Source of the DNA: an uncultured Thiohalocapsa sp.
GTDB taxonomy: Bacteria; Pseudomonadota; Gammaproteobacteria; Chromatiales; Chromatiaceae
Direction of reading: 5' to 3'
DNA length: 54,457 nt
NCBI RefSeq assembly: GCF_913063425.1
Contig: NZ_CAJXYK010000043.1
Location: 1-54,457 of the forward strand
Every line of letters begins with the position of its first letter. Position 1 is the stretch's first letter. A model generated the notes under the pieces. That model did no database searches. It was not told the DNA's origin and saw only the letters and a list, made by a program, of their open reading frames with translations. This document shows, in pieces, positions 7,098 through 15,276 of the stretch. A program made the position numbers and the translations under genes.

Positions 7098-8042
7098 GTG
7101 ACGAGATCGCCAGCCAATGCGCCGACGCCTGACATCTGCATCGTCCTGAACCATCAGGCCGGCGCCGACAAGGACGGCAGCTTCCAGGCCGAGCTCGACG
7201 CGGCCCTGGATCGACATCCGGGGCGCTTTCACCTGCAGCGGGTCGACGCGGGTGGCGATCTGCGCGGGCTGATCCGCCGTGCCGTGGCGGCGGGCTTCTC
7301 CACCATCGCTGCCGCCGGCGGCGATGGCACCATCGGCGCCGTCGCGCAGGAGATCGCAGGCACCCAAATCGTGCTCGGGGTCATCCCGCTCGGCACCTTC
7401 AACTACGTCGCGCGCGGGCTGGGCATCCCGCTGCCGCTTGCGGACGCGGTCGATACCCTCGCGACGGGCTCGCCGCGTCCGCTGCCGGTGGGCGAGGTCA
7501 ATGGGCGGATCTTTCTGAACAACGCCAGCCTGGGCATTTACCCGGCGATCCTGGCGCAGCGTGAGGGCGTTTACCAGCGTTTCGGCCGCTCCCGGATTGC
7601 CGCCCACTGGTCGGTGGTGAAGACTTTCCTGCGGCTCTACCGACCCCTGTCGGTCAAAGTCACCGTCGATGGCCAGGCCATCCGCAAGCGCACGCCGCTC
7701 GTCTTCATTGCCAGAAGCGCCTTTCAGATGGAGAGCTTCGGGCTCCAGGGCGCGGAGCAGGTCCGCAAGGGGCGATTTGCGGTGTTCCTGGCGCCGGATG
7801 TCGGCAGGCTCGGCCTCATGGCGTACGCGCTGCGCCTCGCCTGGGGCGACCTCAGGGCGGGCCGCGACGTCGAGCAGGTGTTCGGCGACCATCTGCTGGT
7901 CGAGACCCGCGGACGCCACCAGGTTGTCGCCTGCGACGGCGAGCGGGAGCGGCTGGCGACGCCCCTGCGCTTTCGGGTACACCACGCTGCCCTGAAGGTC
8001 ATCGCGCCAGCGTCGGCCCAGGCGCAGTCACAGGCGCAATGA
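7098..8042 (+). CDS. diacylglycerol/lipid kinase family protein
   Basis: A 314-residue protein. The GTG at 7098 is preceded by GGAGG. It belongs to the DAGK catalytic (YegS/BmrU-like) family: N-terminal ICIVLNHQAGAD, the nucleotide-binding AAAGGDGTIGAVAQEI, then PLGTFNYVARGLGIP, the C-terminal beta domain NGRIFLNNASLGIYP, and a lysine/arginine-rich stretch. Family members phosphorylate diacylglycerol, ceramide-like lipids or related substrates with ATP at the inner membrane. The exact substrate cannot be read from sequence. It is probably transcribed alone. The next gene has its own predicted sigma-54 promoter. Confidence 0.85.
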   Translation: MTRSPANAPTPDICIVLNHQAGADKDGSFQAELDAALDRHPGRFHLQRVDAGGDLRGLIRRAVAAGFSTIAAAGGDGTIGAVAQEIAGTQIVLGVIPLGTFNYVARGLGIPLPLADAVDTLATGSPRPLPVGEVNGRIFLNNASLGIYPAILAQREGVYQRFGRSRIAAHWSVVKTFLRLYRPLSVKVTVDGQAIRKRTPLVFIARSAFQMESFGLQGAEQVRKGRFAVFLAPDVGRLGLMAYALRLAWGDLRAGRDVEQVFGDHLLVETRGRHQVVACDGERERLATPLRFRVHHAALKVIAPASAQAQSQAQ

Positions 8043-8072
8043 TGCGAATCGAGGGGCGGGTTGCGCCGAGGC

Positions 8073-8088
8073 GGGCACAGTCCTTGCG
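8073..8088 (+). promoter_or_regulatory. predicted sigma-54 promoter for the TrkA-C gene
   Basis: GGGCACAGTCCTTGCG has GG at 8074-8075 and GC at 8086-8087 with exactly ten bases between, close to the TGGCAC-N5-TTGCW consensus. It lies 115 bases before the start at 8203. Confidence 0.65.
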
Positions 8089-8115
8089 CCACGCTCAGCG
8101 CAAGCGCGGCAGGAG

Positions 8116-8160
8116 CCCGATACTCAGCTGCCCGATAGTCAACTGCCCGATACCCAGCTG
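8116..8160 (+). repeat. three 15-bp tandem repeats in the 5' leader
   Basis: CCCGATACTCAGCTG, CCCGATAGTCAACTG and CCCGATACCCAGCTG follow one another without gaps, between the predicted sigma-54 promoter and the start at 8203. Copy number could vary and affect the leader. Confidence 0.8.
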
Positions 8161-8202
8161 CCCGGAAGGGCGGCACCGCTGCAACCCAGGTCCAGATCCA
8201 GC

Positions 8203-9000
8203 ATGACCGCAATCCTCTCCCTCCTCCTGGTGGTGACACTGTCCATCGTCGTCACCCGCATCGCGGCCGTGGCCCTGCGCCACACGGGCCTCGCCCGGCA
8301 GACCGCCCGGTTCCAGGCGCGCTCGGCCTTCTCCGGCGCCGGCTTCACCACCAGCGAATCGGAGACGGTGGTCAACCATCCGGTGCGCCGGCGCATCGTG
8401 CTGACGCTGATGCTGCTCGGCAACGCCGGCATCGTCACCGCCGTCTCCTCGCTGATTCTCGCCTTCGTGGCGGACGGCGACGGCGACACCCTCGGACTCA
8501 CCTACAAGATCGTGCTCCTGGTGGCGGGGCTGGTGACACTCTGGGCGGTGGCCAGCAGCCAATGGGTGGACCGGCTGCTGTCCCGGCTCGTGGACCGGGC
8601 CCTGAGCCGCTTCACCAGCCTGGACGTGAAAGACTATGAAGGACTGCTCCACCTCGCCGGCGATTACCGCATCGCCGAGGTGACCGTGGAGCCCGGCGGC
8701 TGGCTGGAGGGTCGCGCGCTGCGGCAGCTGCGCCCCGCGGACGAGGGCATCCTGGTGCTCGGCATCCTCACCGGCGACGGGGAATGGCTGGGGACCCCCG
8801 CCGGCGACAGCCACCCCGAAGGCGGCGACACCCTGGTGGTCTACGGCCGCACCCAGGCCATCCGCGGGCTCACCGAGCGGCGTGCCGGCGATGAGCCCGG
8901 CCACCGTGCCGCCGTCGCAGACCAGGACCGCGTGGCTGCCCGCGAGCGCCGCCACGCGGAACGGGACGCCGCCGCGCAGCCTGCAGACGACCAGCCTTGA
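8203..9000 (+). CDS. membrane protein with TrkA C-terminal (RCK_C) domain
   Basis: A 265-residue protein with ATG at 8203. The N-terminal half has about three membrane helices: residues 1-25; NHPVRRRIVLTLMLLGNAGIVTAVSSLILAF split by a turn; and KIVLLVAGLVTLWAVASS. It is followed by a soluble TrkA-C fold, with IAEVTVEPGGWLEG, LRPADEGILVLGI and EGGDTLVVYG. The tail after residue 230 is charged and probably disordered. TrkA-C domains bind small ligands such as c-di-AMP or ions in potassium and other transporters. This stand-alone architecture is often annotated as a potassium transporter-related protein. Role here: probable sensor or regulator of cation stress. It has a predicted sigma-54 promoter and leader repeats. 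Confidence 0.8.
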   Translation: MTAILSLLLVVTLSIVVTRIAAVALRHTGLARQTARFQARSAFSGAGFTTSESETVVNHPVRRRIVLTLMLLGNAGIVTAVSSLILAFVADGDGDTLGLTYKIVLLVAGLVTLWAVASSQWVDRLLSRLVDRALSRFTSLDVKDYEGLLHLAGDYRIAEVTVEPGGWLEGRALRQLRPADEGILVLGILTGDGEWLGTPAGDSHPEGGDTLVVYGRTQAIRGLTERRAGDEPGHRAAVADQDRVAARERRHAERDAAAQPADDQP

Positions 9001-9068
9001 GCCCGGCATTCCGAGACCTGAGGCGCATGAGCTGACCCCGCCGCGCAGCGACGGGTCTCGGCGCGGGG

Positions 9069-9347
9069 TCACGAGGAGGCATCGAAGGCCCGCTCCCGCA
9101 CCCGGCGCGGCGTCGGCACCGCGTCCTCCTCCCAAAGGTCCACCAGCAGCCGGCCCAGGGAGCCCAGCATCATCAGGAAGGCGCCCAAGATGAAGAGCCA
9201 GACGCCGAGCGTCTTCCACGGCTCAAGCGACGGCAGGAACAGAATGCTGCCGATGAAGAAGCTGATATTGCCGATCAGACCGAGGCCGAGGTGGACCCAA
9301 CCGTAGTCCTGAACGAGTACGCGCACTGGGTTCTGCTGCAAGTCCAT
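9069..9347 (-). CDS. YrhK domain membrane protein
   Basis: A 92-residue protein. The ATG at 9347 has a strong GAGGAGG site. It has two hydrophobic helices (WVHLGLGLIGNISFFIGSILFLP and TLGVWLFILGAFLMMLGSLG split by a short loop containing PSLEPWK) and ends with a charged tail. The layout and the SxLFL...W..GVWLF..GS pattern fit the YrhK family of small inner-membrane proteins of unknown function. Divergent from the lipoprotein gene at 9971, with predicted sigma-54 promoters on both sides of a shared dyad near 9600. Confidence 0.75.
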   Translation of the reverse strand: MDLQQNPVRVLVQDYGWVHLGLGLIGNISFFIGSILFLPSLEPWKTLGVWLFILGAFLMMLGSLGRLLVDLWEEDAVPTPRRVRERAFDASS

Positions 9348-9470
9348 GAAACCTCCTCTGCAATGGCTGGAGAGCCTGGTGGATGACGGGACCCGGCACA
9401 GCGGACCCGCAAGCCGAGCGAGGCGGCGCCGAAAGGCGCTTGTCCCCGCACCGCCAACTCCCACCCGCTC

Positions 9471-9486
9471 TGCAAGGTGCAGACCA
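9471..9486 (-). promoter_or_regulatory. predicted sigma-54 promoter for the YrhK gene
   Basis: On the minus strand TGGTCTGCACCTTGCA gives GG-N10-GC with a perfect TTGCA at -12. It lies 124 bases before the YrhK start. The -24 box is imperfect after TGG. Confidence 0.5.
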
Positions 9487-9595
9487 GCACCAAGCCAAGA
9501 TCCCCGTGGCTTGCGGCAACCGGACGCGCCACGGCCGGTCCCGAGCTCGTGCCTGCCCCGCCGTCGGGTGCGGCCCGGGTCACAGCCGCCGCAGC

Positions 9596-9626
9596 GGTGC
9601 ATTTGCCCCAGTCGCCGGCGCAAATG
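9596..9626. promoter_or_regulatory. dyad enhancer-like site between divergent sigma-54 promoters
   Basis: GGTGCATTTGCCCC continues to CGCCGGCGCAAATG. The halves TTTGCCCC and GGCGCAAA form an almost perfect dyad with a seven-base spacer. Related sites lie near 11728, 15012, 27694, 33752, 34593 and 36089, each upstream of a predicted sigma-54 promoter. Candidate binding site for the activator encoded at 31604-33058. Confidence 0.55.
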
Positions 9627-9819
9627 ACCGGACTGCGCGCAGCGGCCCGAAGGCCCGCACCGGCGCAACGGGCTCCCGACGGCCTTCCGGCGACCTCTCG
9701 GGGGTCGCCACGGGAGCGCGCAGCAGCCCCGTAGCCTCCCCGACCCCAGCAGACGGACGTACCCCGCTGCGCCGGAGCCCATCATCGCGTGCAATCTGGC
9801 CGGGCGTTTACGACAAGCT

Positions 9820-9835
9820 GGCCGGGTGTTTGCAA
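9820..9835 (+). promoter_or_regulatory. predicted sigma-54 promoter for the small lipoprotein
   Basis: TGGCCGGGTGTTTGCA matches TGGC at -24 and TTGCA at -12 with correct spacing, 136 bases before the start at 9971. A near copy (TGGCCGGGCGTTTACG, 9798-9813) lies just upstream with a broken -12 box. Confidence 0.65.
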
Positions 9836-9970
9836 ACGCAAGGTTTGGAACGGGCCGTGCAGGTATCGGCCTGCCACCACCATGACGGGTCACGGCGCCA
9901 GCTGGACGTCGAGGAGCGCGCTCGTCACGGATACGGCTCAAGACCTAACCCACGACAGGAGACAGTACCG

Positions 9971-10225
9971 ATGAAGACAATCCGAGCACTCCCCACCCTC
10001 ACCATCGTCGGCCTTTCCGCCGTCCTGCTCTTCGGCTGCGGCGAAGACGGCGACGACATGGGCACCGAGGAGGTCCGGGAGGAAGCCGGCGAGGCGATGG
10101 AAGAGACCCGGGAGGCGGCCCGTTCCGCGGCGGAGGAAGTCGGCGAGACCGCCGATGAGGCCGTCGACCAGACGCGGGAGGCGGTGGAGGAAACCGGCGA
10201 CCGCATCGAGTCCGCAACGGACTGA
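9971..10225 (+). CDS. small helical lipoprotein
   Basis: An 84-residue protein with ATG at 9971 and AGGAG upstream. The N-terminus (MKTIRALPTLTIVGLSAVLLFGC) is a lipoprotein signal with Cys23 as the lipidated residue. The phenylalanine at -2 is a little unusual. The mature part is almost entirely charged heptad-like repeats of the form EEVREEAGEAMEETREAARS and AVDQTREAVEET, similar to LEA-like or apolipoprotein-like helices. Such proteins are often envelope stress proteins, but no biochemical role can be assigned. It is divergent from YrhK and likely sigma-54 dependent. Confidence 0.75.
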   Translation: MKTIRALPTLTIVGLSAVLLFGCGEDGDDMGTEEVREEAGEAMEETREAARSAAEEVGETADEAVDQTREAVEETGDRIESATD

Positions 10226-10356
10226 CACCAAGCGCCCTGCCGCCGGTCGAGCGGCGGCGGGGCGGTGCGCAGCCGCAACAGCGACAGCAACCGCGCGAGC
10301 GAAAGCGCCCGCGGGCGATGCCGGGCCCTGGGCATGCCAGGGCCGCCAGCGGCGCC

Positions 10357-10653
10357 TCAGCCGTGCTTGTCGGGTACCGGCCTGCTGGTGACCTTCCGCC
10401 CAAGCGCCGAGAGCGCGCTCAGCACATCCGCCAGGGTGTCGGCAATGGGCTTGCCGCCGCCGGACATGTTCTCCTCCTCCGCCACCATTTCCTCACGCAG
10501 GTCCTGCTCCCACTGCTCCAGCAGCGCGATCTTGTGCTCGCGGCTCATGTCCTCGTGATCTGCGATGTCCTGGGGGCGGGCGAATTCGAAGCCGGCCCGG
10601 GCACGGATGCCGGCGGCGCCGGGCGCGGCCTTGGGGTCGATGGTCTTGGGCAT
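10357..10653 (-). CDS. conserved small hypothetical protein
   Basis: A 98-residue protein. The ATG at 10653 (MPKTIDPKAAPGAAG) has GGGAG nine bases before it. An alternative ATG at 10680 is in frame but less likely. The central segment HKIALLEQWEQDLREEMVAEEENM recurs in small hypothetical proteins of proteobacteria. I know no function. The sequence is soluble, acidic and probably helical. A predicted sigma-54 promoter lies 76 bases upstream, grouping it with the stress genes around it. Confidence 0.65.
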   Translation of the reverse strand: MPKTIDPKAAPGAAGIRARAGFEFARPQDIADHEDMSREHKIALLEQWEQDLREEMVAEEENMSGGGKPIADTLADVLSALSALGRKVTSRPVPDKHG

Positions 10654-10728
10654 GCTGCTGCTCCCGTTGGTGCGTGACATGTTGCGGCAGCAGGGCCTTC
10701 GCCCGACTGCCTCGACACCAGGGAGGGA

Positions 10729-10744
10729 TGCAGTGTGCGTGCCG
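10729..10744 (-). promoter_or_regulatory. predicted sigma-54 promoter (small hypothetical gene)
   Basis: The minus-strand sequence CGGCACGCACACTGCA has GGCAC at -24 and CTGCA at -12, with ten bases between GG and GC. The start codon is 76 bases downstream. Confidence 0.5.
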
Positions 10745-10834
10745 GAAGCGGGGACTGGTCGCGGACCCTGACCGCGGCGGGGTGCTCGCAACCGGCCGGT
10801 CGGCGGCGCCGACGGCCCGGGCGCCGACCCGGAC

Positions 10835-11551
10835 TCAAGCGTCGCCGCTTGCCAGTGGCAGCCGGAAGGTGGCGCTGTCTGTCCCCAGGGTCAGGCTGCC
10901 GCCATGATCCTGGGCAGCGCGCTCCGCCGCTTCCGCCATGAGGCGCAGGTCGGCGCGCTCCCGCGGGGTGTCCGGCGGTGCGGAGCCCGCGGCGCTGATG
11001 CTGAGCAGAATCTCCCCGTCGCGGCACTCGGCATGCAGCACGGGGCGCTGGGCACAGACACCGTTGCAGTCGGTGCCCACGCCGACGAGCCGCAGCGCAT
11101 GCACCACCGCCGCCTCCAGGCTCGCCGACTCCACGGACAGGGTTGCGCCTGCAACGCCCTGCGCCCTCACCTCGCCGCCGAAGGCGCGCACCACGTCGGC
11201 GGCCAGCGTCACCGGGTCGAGCTGCCGCCGGGGGCCGTCGCCGAAGCGGGTTGACTTGACGGCGTCGGACAGCTCCGTGGCGAGGCTGCCGGCGGCGCTG
11301 TGGATGCGGGCCAGACGCTCGGCGCGCTGCGGGTCCTGCTGCCCTTCCAGCTGCATGGTCTCGGTGATGAGGTCGATGACACTCAGCGGCGTGCGCAGCC
11401 GATGGGCCTGCCGGCGCGCCTGCTCCGCGAGGAGCGAACGGCGCTCCAGGTCCGCGAGGCGCTCCAGCACGGGGTTGAGGTCGGTGCCGGCCGCCGGGCG
11501 TCGCGAAGCGGTGGGGCCGGTGCCACCGTGCTCTCGCCTGTGCGTTGACAT
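10835..11551 (-). CDS. histidine-kinase-like protein with degenerate ATPase domain
   Basis: A 238-residue soluble protein with ATG at 11551. Residues 25-90 form a dimerisation/phosphotransfer helix pair with a recognisable H-box, QAHRLRTPLSVIDLI, His50 being the likely phosphoacceptor. The second half should be the HATPase domain, but the N-box asparagine pattern is replaced by VVHALRLVGVG. No D-x-G-x-G box is visible (ISAAGSAPP stands there), and only a G2-like end (LTLGTDSATFRLPL) remains. It may be a pseudokinase or phosphotransfer protein served by another kinase, for example the hybrid kinase next door. It has its own predicted sigma-54 promoter. Confidence 0.7.
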   Translation of the reverse strand: MSTHRREHGGTGPTASRRPAAGTDLNPVLERLADLERRSLLAEQARRQAHRLRTPLSVIDLITETMQLEGQQDPQRAERLARIHSAAGSLATELSDAVKSTRFGDGPRRQLDPVTLAADVVRAFGGEVRAQGVAGATLSVESASLEAAVVHALRLVGVGTDCNGVCAQRPVLHAECRDGEILLSISAAGSAPPDTPRERADLRLMAEAAERAAQDHGGSLTLGTDSATFRLPLASGDA

Positions 11552-11603
11552 GGTAATGCCTGATCTGTGCGCTCGGATCTGTGGCTCGATGGTCTAAAAC
11601 CGT

Positions 11604-11619
11604 AGCAATCCGCGTACCC
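11604..11619 (-). promoter_or_regulatory. predicted sigma-54 promoter (degenerate kinase gene)
   Basis: The minus-strand GGGTACGCGGATTGCT gives GG-N10-GC with a perfect TTGCT, 53 bases before the start at 11551. The dyad at 11728-11752 lies about 110 bases further upstream. Confidence 0.6.
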
Positions 11620-11727
11620 ACCAAGGCGACAACCGCTGATCAGCCATCGCGCAGGTGGCAGCGGGCAGCTTCCTGGCGACGGTCCGTTGCATCGAGCCAC
11701 TCAATGCACGGGCCGCGACGGTCGCCG

Positions 11728-11752
11728 GGCCGGGGCCTCGCAAATGCCCGTC
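11728..11752. promoter_or_regulatory. dyad enhancer-like site, half conserved
   Basis: Read on the minus strand it contains GACGGGCATTTGC then GAGGCCCCGG, matching the left half of the dyads at 9596 and 15012. The right half is weak. Confidence 0.4.
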
Positions 11753-11777
11753 CCGCATCCGCAGTCAGTCGTCCCAC

Positions 11778-14147
11778 TCAATCAGCATCTTGTGCATCGG
11801 GGTGGGTAACCTGGTCTGTGGGGCCAAAGCCGTGCGTTGCTGCCGCGCACAGCAGGGCCGTCAGGGCCTCGCGGCTCACGGGCTTGGTGAGGTGACGGTC
11901 GAAGCCCGCCGCCCGGCCCCGCTCGCGGGTGCCGCTGTCGCCGAAGCCGGTGACGGCCGCCAGCAGCATCGGCTGCGTGCCGCCGGCCCTGCGCTCCTGC
12001 TCCAGTGCCCGCAGCCGCCGCGCGGTCTCGAAGCCGTCCATGTCACCCATGCCGAGGTCCAGCAGCACCAGGTGCGGCCAGGCCTGCTCGGCGGCACCAA
12101 TGGCCGCGGCACCGCTGTGGCAGATGCTGACCTGGTGCCCCAGGGCGGTGAGCAGCATCGCCAGGCCGTCGGCGGCGTCCGCATGGTCGTCCACCACCAG
12201 GACCGAGAGGCCCGTGGGCGCCGCCGCGCCGGGGCAGCGGGCCGGCGCCGGCTGCGGCGCAGGCGCCGCAGTGCGCGGCAGGAAGACGCTGAAGGTGGCG
12301 CCGCGGCCGGGGCCGTCGCTTGTCACCTCGATGCGCCCGCCGTGCAGCTCGGTGATGCGTGCGGCAATCGCGAGCCCCATGCCGAGGCCGGCCTTGCTGC
12401 CGCCCGCGGTGCGCTCCAGCCGGCGCTGTCCCTGGCTGAAGGTGCGGAACAGGCGGCGGCGCAGCTGCGCGTCGATGCCGTCGCCGTCGTCGCTGACCTG
12501 CAGCTCCAGGGTGCCCGGGCGCGCTTCCACGCGCAGCGCGACATGGCCGCCATCGGCGGTGTACTTGGCGGCGTTGTTGAGCAGGTTAGTGAGGACCTGC
12601 GCCAGTCGTGCCGGGTCCGCGTTGAGATACAGCGGCTCATCGGGCAGACGCAGGCGAAAATCGTGACCGCGGGACTCGAGCTCCCAGGCGCTCGCGTCCA
12701 CGGCCTGCGCGACCACCTCCGACACGGCCACCACCCGCGGCGAGAGCCGCAGCTTGCCGCGGATGATGCGGGAGACATCCAGCAGGTCGTCCAGCAAGCG
12801 GTCCATCTGCTTGGTCTGGCGGTCGATGACGCCCACGGCCCAGGCGAGCCGCGGGTCCGGCAGGTCAAGGGTCTGCATCAGGTCCACGGCATTGCGCACG
12901 GGCGCCATGGGGTTGCGCAGCTCATGGCCGAGGATGGCGAGGAACTCGTCTTTCTGCCGGTCGGCCTCCTCCAGCGCCTGGTGCATGCGCACCAGCTCGT
13001 CCACGTCGGAGGCGGCACCGAACCAGCAAGGCGCGGCTTCAGGGTTGTCCGGATCGGCGATGGGCCGCGCGCGTGTCTCCCACCAGCGATAGGCGCCGTC
13101 GGCACAGCGCAGCCGGTAGCGCACCCGCAGCTCACGGCCCTGGGCCACGGCATCGCGCCAGGCGCGGCGGGCGCTCTCGCGGTCGTCCCCGTGCAGCGCC
13201 TGGACCCAGCCGTGCCCGAGGCCGCTGCCGGCAGGCAGACCGGTGGCGCGGTAGAAGCGCTCGTTGACATAGTCGACGCGGCCGGCGGCATCGGCGATGA
13301 ACAGGATGTCCGGCACCGTCTCCGCCATGGTGCGGAAGCGCCGCTCCAGCGCGGCGAGGCGGCGCTCGGTGGCGCGCTGCTCGCGCACGTCGATGCCGAG
13401 CGCCACACGCCTGCCGTCGGCGAGCGCTGCGCTGGCCCAGCTCACGTCCACGAGATTGCCGTCGCGGTCCAGCATCGGCAGATCCGCCCAGGTACCGCCG
13501 CCCTGAGCCAGGCTGGCGCGGGCACGCGCACGCGCCTGCTGCTGCGGCCACCACAGGGTGAGCGGGTCCTGCTCTTCGAGGTCGAGGCGGGTCCAGCCCA
13601 GGATGCGCCGCATGCTGTTGTTCACGCGCACGTCGGCGAAGTCGGCGTCGTAGACCATGACCATCGCCGGCAGCCGGTCCATGACGTCCACCAGCAGATC
13701 GAGGCGGCGGTTGTCATGGGCATGGGCGTGCGCATCGGCGGTGACATCGGCACTGACGCTGGTGACGCGCGCTGCTTTGCCGCCGGCGTCGAAGCTCACC
13801 CGTCCCTGGTCCTGGATGACCCGGCAACCGTCGGGCGTGTCGATGCGATAGCGGGCGAGGAAGGTCGGCTGCGCCGGTGTTGCGGCCTCGATGGCCGCCC
13901 GCAGGCCGGCGCGATCGGCGATGTGCATCCGGGCGATCAGGTCGGCGCCGGTGTCGGCGCGCTCGCCCGCCGCAAGGCCCAAGACGCTGCTGCCGGCGAC
14001 ATCCCGGTGGATGCGGTCAGAGCCCAGATCCCACTCGAAGCCGTAGGTGAGGACGTTGGCGGGCGCCGGGGCATCGGCGTTGGCACGTGCCGGCGTTGCG
14101 GGCGGCTGAGCCGCCTTCTGTGGATGCGGCTCGGCGGTGATGTTCAT
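11778..14147 (-). CDS. hybrid PAS histidine kinase with C-terminal receiver
   Basis: A 789-residue protein. The ATG at 14147 is chosen because the frame upstream looks non-coding. No membrane helices, so cytosolic. Domains in order: three PAS/PAC-type modules (about residues 30-135, 150-260 and 268-385; the third with ILFIADAAGRVDYVN and YRWWETRARPI); HisKA with FLAILGHELRNPMAPV (His408); HATPase with N-box NLLNNAAKYTADGG, G1 DDGDGI and GLGMGLAIAARI; then a receiver with VVDDHADAADGL, phosphoacceptor Asp in LVLLDLGMGDMDG and lysine in LTKPV. There is no output domain, so it must signal through a partner. The degenerate kinase immediately downstream or the sigma-54 activator at 31604 are candidates. 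The signal is probably redox, energy or a small ligand. Confidence 0.9.
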   Translation of the reverse strand: MNITAEPHPQKAAQPPATPARANADAPAPANVLTYGFEWDLGSDRIHRDVAGSSVLGLAAGERADTGADLIARMHIADRAGLRAAIEAATPAQPTFLARYRIDTPDGCRVIQDQGRVSFDAGGKAARVTSVSADVTADAHAHAHDNRRLDLLVDVMDRLPAMVMVYDADFADVRVNNSMRRILGWTRLDLEEQDPLTLWWPQQQARARARASLAQGGGTWADLPMLDRDGNLVDVSWASAALADGRRVALGIDVREQRATERRLAALERRFRTMAETVPDILFIADAAGRVDYVNERFYRATGLPAGSGLGHGWVQALHGDDRESARRAWRDAVAQGRELRVRYRLRCADGAYRWWETRARPIADPDNPEAAPCWFGAASDVDELVRMHQALEEADRQKDEFLAILGHELRNPMAPVRNAVDLMQTLDLPDPRLAWAVGVIDRQTKQMDRLLDDLLDVSRIIRGKLRLSPRVVAVSEVVAQAVDASAWELESRGHDFRLRLPDEPLYLNADPARLAQVLTNLLNNAAKYTADGGHVALRVEARPGTLELQVSDDGDGIDAQLRRRLFRTFSQGQRRLERTAGGSKAGLGMGLAIAARITELHGGRIEVTSDGPGRGATFSVFLPRTAAPAPQPAPARCPGAAAPTGLSVLVVDDHADAADGLAMLLTALGHQVSICHSGAAAIGAAEQAWPHLVLLDLGMGDMDGFETARRLRALEQERRAGGTQPMLLAAVTGFGDSGTRERGRAAGFDRHLTKPVSREALTALLCAAATHGFGPTDQVTHPDAQDAD

Positions 14148-14481
14148 GGGGGCTCCGCGGCGGATGAGTGGGGGATGAATGGCCGCTGAGCAATGATGGT
14201 CAGCACCCGCCGGGCGGCTGACACATCGCGTCGACATTGCCGCTCTCGGCAGGCAGTGCCGGCCCCGGGGGTGCCGAATCTGCGCGGGGCCGTCGGCAGC
14301 CGGGAACCGGCTGAGGCTGGCCTGGACGCTGACGCTGAACCCGGATAGACCGGACGGTCACAGGGATCCGGCGTCACGACCGTCCCCCCTTTCGCTCTGA
14401 CCATAGGAGAGGATCAGGGTAGGGTCAAGTCCGGCTGTACATCGGGGGGTCGCCTGCGCGGGGGTCAGTGGCAGCGAGCGC

Positions 14482-14655
14482 AATCCGCTGGCGCAATCCA
14501 CTGGCGCAATCCACTGGCGCCCGTCCTCAGCCCCAAGGCGCCGAGGCGGGGGCGCGGCCGGCGGGAACCGCCCCGCCGGCAGCGTCCTTGGGGTCTCGGC
14601 CGTACTGGGGCCCTACTGGGGGCCCTGTTGGAAGCCCTACTGGGGCACCTACTGG
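14482..14655. repeat. short tandem repeats beside csbD-like gene
   Basis: CGCAATCCACTGG-type units repeat three times (14482-14520), and TGGGG(C)CCTACTGG-type units repeat at 14604-14655, reaching the csbD-like stop. Between them, GCCGGCGGG (14557-14565) and CCCGCCGGC (14572-14580) form a 9-bp hairpin with no following T-run on either strand. Otherwise 14148-14648 holds no gene. Confidence 0.6.
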
Positions 14656-14831
14656 TCCACCTGCTTCTCGGCCTCGTCCTTGGTGATGCCGTAGAGCTCC
14701 TGCAGGCGGCCCACGAGCTTGTCCCGCTCGCCGTTGATGGTGGCGAGGTCGTCATCGGTGAGCTTGCCCCACTTGACCTTCAGCTCGCCCTTGGCCTGCT
14801 CCCAGTTACCGCGGATCTGTTCCCAGTTCAT
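14649..14831 (-). CDS. CsbD family stress protein
   Basis: A 60-residue protein with ATG at 14831. Classic CsbD sequence: WEQIRGNWEQAKGELKVKWG, then KLTDDDLATINGERDKLVG and LQELYGITKDEAEKQV. CsbD proteins are small helical stress proteins induced by general stress regulons in many bacteria, with unknown biochemical role. The gene is monocistronic and divergent from the DUF1523 gene at 15396. Predicted sigma-54 promoters face both ways from a shared dyad near 15016, giving a plausible route to stress induction. Confidence 0.9.
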   Translation of the reverse strand: MNWEQIRGNWEQAKGELKVKWGKLTDDDLATINGERDKLVGRLQELYGITKDEAEKQVDQ

Positions 14832-14887
14832 GTTGCCTCCCGACCGGTGGTCCGGTCCTGATTTGGCGTGAGTGGTGCCCTCAGGGG

Positions 14888-14903
14888 TGCATCCGCCGTA
14901 CCA
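14888..14903 (-). promoter_or_regulatory. predicted sigma-54 promoter for csbD-like gene
   Basis: The minus-strand TGGTACGGCGGATGCA fits TGG at -24 and a one-off -12 box (ATGCA) with correct spacing, 57 bases before the start. A second possible site, CGGGCGGGGCTTTGCG (15037-15052, minus strand), is further away. Confidence 0.5.
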
Positions 14904-15011
14904 ACTTCATGGACAGGGCGACAGAACGGGGGATCTCGCCCGCCAAAGGCGCCGCTGCGGCGCGCAGACGGGTCATGCGCTGCCGGTGCGGCGACCCGCT
15001 GCGCCGAGAAT

Positions 15012-15046
15012 CGGGGCATTTGCACCAAACACCGGTCGCAAAGCCC
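15012..15046. promoter_or_regulatory. dyad enhancer-like site between csbD-like and DUF1523 genes
   Basis: GGGGCATTTGCACC, a seven-base spacer and GGTCGCAAAG form a dyad with TTTGCACC and GGTCGCAAA halves. It lies between the minus-strand promoter at 14888 and the plus-strand promoter at 15261, as a shared enhancer would. Confidence 0.55.
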
Positions 15047-15260
15047 CGCCCGGCGGGCATCGCCCCCGACCTCTGACCCAGGTCTCCACGCTGAGCCCGC
15101 AGCGGCGTCGCCATCAAGCCGACGCGTGTCCGCCATGCCGATTGCAGCAGAGCTGCCCAGCTTCCCGTCCGGCGCGCTGCCGCCGCAACGCAAGGGCTGC
15201 CGCCGCGTCCTGCTCCGCAAGCCCGCTTGCGCAACGCGCTACCACGCCTCGTGCAGGGCA

Positions 15261-15276
15261 TGGCGTGGAAGTTGCT
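15261..15276 (+). promoter_or_regulatory. predicted sigma-54 promoter for DUF1523 gene
   Basis: TGGCGTGGAAGTTGCT is one of the best matches in the window: TGGC at -24 and TTGCT at -12 with exact spacing, 120 bases before the ATG at 15396. Confidence 0.7.

Noticed and set aside
6777-7985. N-terminal extension of the DUF1538 frame by about 400 residues
   Set aside because: It is antisense to the lipid-kinase-like gene and has no hydrophobic or conserved segments. Coding character starts at LSEREIRYG.
11655-14189. An 844-residue open frame on the plus strand
   Set aside because: It is antisense to the hybrid kinase, whose motifs (HELRN, NLLNNAAKY, receiver aspartate) are unmistakable. The plus-strand product is arginine/alanine-rich with no domain.
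14557-14580. GCCGGCGGG hairpin as an intrinsic terminator
   Set aside because: The stem is perfect but there is no T-run on either strand, so termination is not supported.
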